16,804 nucleotides of DNA from an uncultured Asticcacaulis sp. (GTDB lineage: Bacteria > Pseudomonadota > Alphaproteobacteria > Caulobacterales > Caulobacteraceae). Positions 14,820-16,804 of the stretch are shown here, piece by piece. The position numbers and the translations under genes are program-made. Positions within the stretch are counted from its first letter, which is position 1; each line of letters opens with the position of its first letter. The notes below the pieces were generated by a model. It did not search any database. It had not been told where the DNA came from and was given only the letters and a program-made list of their open reading frames with translations. The stretch lies in contig CAMLIY010000040.1 of NCBI GenBank assembly GCA_946480125.1, forward strand, positions 1 to 16,804, read 5' to 3'.

Positions 14820-16558
14820 TTTACGACCACGCCTTCGCGGCGTGGATCGCTGCCGCCATCGAATGTGCCATCCGGCAGGAGGCGTATGCCGTTCAGCCCT
14901 GATTCTTCACCGGCCAGAGGGGAGAGCTTGTAACCCATTGCGGTCAGACCATTCCACACCGCCGGCTCCATTCGCGACTGTTCTATGCGTATGGTGTCGC
15001 CGCGCGCCATGACGATCGGCAGATTGATGGCCTCCTGCATGGAAAGTTTCCAGTCAAGAATGCCGATAAGGGTCTTGAGATTATAAGCCAGGATCGCCGA
15101 GCCGCCAGGTGAACCAACCGCGGCGATCACCTTCTTTCCGGTCGAATCAAAGACAATCACCGGCGCCATTGATGAGCGCGGATGCTTGCCGGGCGCCACG
15201 CTGTTGGCCACCGGCAAACCGTCAACCGTTTGCGGGCTGAACGAAAAGTCAGTCAACTGGTTGTTGAGAAAGAAGCCGCCGACCATACGGCCGGTGCCGA
15301 AAAAGCTCTCGACCGTTGTAGTCATGCTCAACACGTTGCCGTAGGTGTCGCGGATAACGAAATGCGTGGTGCCGCCGGGTTCCAGTGTCTTATCCATGGC
15401 GACGTTCATCGACAGGTCACCGGCCTGGGGCGCCACATTGACGGTGCCGATATTGATCAGCGCGGAACGGGCTTTGATATAATCCGGGTTCAGATAAGCA
15501 TCCTGTTGCGCGTTAAAAAGAGGTGTGTCGGCCTCGTACTGGTCGCGATCCGCATACATCAGGCGTTCGGCCTCAATCACCACCTGCCAGGCGCGTGGAT
15601 CATGCACACCCCATTCGGCCAGAGGCTGGCTTTCGGCGATCTTTAGCCCTTGCAGCATGGCGATACCGCCGGAAGGGGCGTTATTGGCGCACACAATATA
15701 GACGTGATAGGTAATGCACACCGGCCGGCCGGCATAGTTGCCGGCGGTGCCATAGGGCAGGGTGGTGGTCACCTTGACCCTATATCCGGCCAGGTCATTC
15801 AGACTCATGCCGCCCGGCAGAGGCGCTTCGTGGGTTTTTGCCACAATGGCTTCGGCGATGGGGCCTTTGCGCAATACTTCGCCGCGTTGACGGGCGAAAG
15901 CGCGGAGGGTTTCGGCATAGGCCGGGTTCTTGATAATGTCGCCGGTCTTGCGGAAACCGCCTGTGCCGTCACCGAGATAAGCGATGAAGTCGGGTGTGTG
16001 CTTTTCGGGAAAATCGACATTCTGCAGATAGTTGCCGAGTCGTTTCGTGACGATAAAGCCATTGTCCGCCAGCGTCATGGCGGGTGCGAACAGACTTGCC
16101 CAGTCCTGGTTGCCGTGATCCTTCTGTGCCTGGTCAAGCAGGAACATGGCGCCGGGCACCCCGGTGGCGCGGCCGGAAACCACGGCGTCCCTGAAAGCCA
16201 GCGGCTTGCCATCCGTGCCCATAAAAAGGTCGGGCGTGGCGGCATGGGGCGCGGTTTCCCGGCCGTTATAGTCGCTGATCTGACCGGTTTTGGCGTCATA
16301 CCACAACATAAAGGCGCCGCCGCCAAGACCGGAGCTTTGCGGTTCGACCAGGCCAAGCACCGTTTGGACCGCCACGGCGGCGTCGGCTGCGGTGCCGCCG
16401 CGTTTGAGAACCTCCATACCGGCCTGGGCGGCCTCCGGTTCAGCGGCAACGACGATGGGTTCGAGATGAGGTGTATTGGCGGCGGGCAGGGTGGTGCAAC
16501 CCGTCAGGATCAGCCCCAAACCGGCAATAACCAATAATTTCAAGGGAACAGATCGCAT
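14816..16558 (-). CDS. ggt: Gamma-glutamyltransferase, lipoprotein form
   Basis: Ntn-hydrolase that cleaves or transfers the gamma-glutamyl group of glutathione and related peptides. The proenzyme cuts itself into two subunits. Numbering from ATG 16558 (580 aa): lipoprotein signal with lipobox LTGC (Cys21, followed by Thr, which favours outer-membrane sorting); Arg100 in GRETAP for substrate carboxylate; autocleavage nucleophile Thr397 in GGTTHF; Asp437 in NNQLTDFS; Ser462-Ser463 in [14 protein letters not shown] at 483-488. These match the E. coli active-site set. ATG 16558 is preferred to GTG 16564 because GGAG lies at the right distance from the ATG and runs into the GTG. It overlaps the sirtuin gene downstream. 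Most Gram-negative homologues are soluble in the periplasm, so the lipid anchor is notable. Confidence 0.95.
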   Translation of the reverse strand: MRSVPLKLLVIAGLGLILTGCTTLPAANTPHLEPIVVAAEPEAAQAGMEVLKRGGTAADAAVAVQTVLGLVEPQSSGLGGGAFMLWYDAKTGQISDYNGRETAPHAATPDLFMGTDGKPLAFRDAVVSGRATGVPGAMFLLDQAQKDHGNQDWASLFAPAMTLADNGFIVTKRLGNYLQNVDFPEKHTPDFIAYLGDGTGGFRKTGDIIKNPAYAETLRAFARQRGEVLRKGPIAEAIVAKTHEAPLPGGMSLNDLAGYRVKVTTTLPYGTAGNYAGRPVCITYHVYIVCANNAPSGGIAMLQGLKIAESQPLAEWGVHDPRAWQVVIEAERLMYADRDQYEADTPLFNAQQDAYLNPDYIKARSALINIGTVNVAPQAGDLSMNVAMDKTLEPGGTTHFVIRDTYGNVLSMTTTVESFFGTGRMVGGFFLNNQLTDFSFSPQTVDGLPVANSVAPGKHPRSSMAPVIVFDSTGKKVIAAVGSPGGSAILAYNLKTLIGILDWKLSMQEAINLPIVMARGDTIRIEQSRMEPAVWNGLTAMGYKLSPLAGEESGLNGIRLLPDGTFDGGSDPRREGVVVK

Positions 16559-16589
16559 AATCACTCCAACAGGTGGCGAATTTCACCTC

Positions 16590-16597
16590 TATATAGA
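16590..16597 (-). promoter_or_regulatory. Candidate -10 element of ggt
   Basis: On the minus strand TCTATATA lies about 30 bases before the ggt ATG and resembles the Caulobacter -10 GCTANAWC and the similar GCTATATA upstream of the kinase gene. No strong -35 is seen. The rest of the gap to 16744 holds no ORF or hairpin that I can support. It must also hold the tRNA-Arg promoter, for which I see only weak boxes. Confidence 0.3.
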
Positions 16598-16744
16598 CGC
16601 ATGAAGCGGCGCTGACACGGTCATCAACAAAAAATCATCAATTCAGTGGAAAAAGAGTCCTTCCGGCCTTGCCTTTGTCGCGAAGCTCAACTAAATGTCC
16701 GCGCCTTGCCGTAGGGGTTCGCTCCAATGGCTTTGAATGGACAC

Positions 16745-16804
16745 GCACTCGTAGCTCAGCTGGATAGAGCATCAGACTACGAATCTGAGGGTCGGGCGTT
16801 CGAA
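16745..16804 (+). tRNA. tRNA-Arg (anticodon ACG), 3' end beyond window
   Basis: The first 60 bases of a tRNA. Acceptor 5' strand GCACTCG, D arm GCTC/GAGC, anticodon stem TCAGA/TCTGA with loop CTACGAA (anticodon ACG), variable GGGTC and the start of the T arm GGGCGTTCGAA. The sequence is close to bacterial tRNA-Arg(ACG), whose wobble A is normally edited to inosine by TadA. The 3' acceptor strand is cut off by the window edge. Confidence 0.93.

Noticed and set aside
15650..16537. Plus-strand ORF of 295 codons opposite ggt
   Set aside because: Lies entirely within ggt on the other strand, has no ribosome site or domain, and ggt is complete with all catalytic residues.
1..16804. Mobile element, CRISPR array or defence system
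   Set aside because: No transposase, integrase, spaced direct repeats, target-site duplications or defence-type domains were seen; both tRNA genes lack nearby partial duplications that would mark an integration site.

Overview
The window looks like core chromosome of an alphaproteobacterium, most likely a member of the Caulobacterales such as Asticcacaulis or a relative. This rests on the gene order rpmH-rnpA-yidC-engB-argB, GC-rich codon use with TA-rich promoter cores close to the Caulobacter housekeeping -10 (GCTANAWC), frequent 4-base start/stop overlaps, and starts with no Shine-Dalgarno. The genus is a guess. I see no insertion sequence, phage gene, CRISPR array or transfer signature.

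Layout. (1) 1-1750, minus strand: a small membrane-anchored protein, an atypical extended SDR epimerase-like protein coupled to it through a TTGA overlap, and a classical SDR dehydrogenase cut by the window edge. (2) 1812-4493, plus: clpB behind a good sigma-32-like promoter. (3) 4495-4609: a compound inverted repeat built around a bidirectional terminator. It separates clpB from the convergent tRNA-Glu(UUC) and dapD. (4) 4629-6957, minus: tRNA-Glu, dapD, and a two-gene exported-protein unit (114 aa protein plus DUF2145-type protein) whose promoter region carries three GAAC-N3-GTTC palindromes. (5) 6958-11843, minus: the ribosomal/secretion/arginine cluster rpmH, rnpA, yidC, engB, argB, followed by a HAD pyrimidine-nucleotidase-like gene. 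The rnpA-yidC-engB joints are 4-base overlaps. Hairpins lie between rpmH and rnpA and at the end of argB. (6) 12024-14152, plus: an orphan transmembrane histidine kinase and an unrecognised acidic 176 aa protein. (7) 14106-16558, minus: a lipoprotein gamma-glutamyltransferase coupled by overlap to a sirtuin deacylase that lacks the zinc cysteines. (8) 16745 to the end: the 5' part of tRNA-Arg(ACG).

Most of the window is housekeeping: protein disaggregation (ClpB), lysine/peptidoglycan precursor synthesis (DapD), arginine synthesis (ArgB), ribosome assembly (L34, EngB), tRNA processing (RnpA) and membrane insertion (YidC). The less explained parts are the DUF2145 unit with its triple operator, the kinase/acidic-protein pair, the Ggt-sirtuin pair and several RNA-level structures. 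I found no convincing large novel system. No stretch longer than 300 bases lacks a gene.
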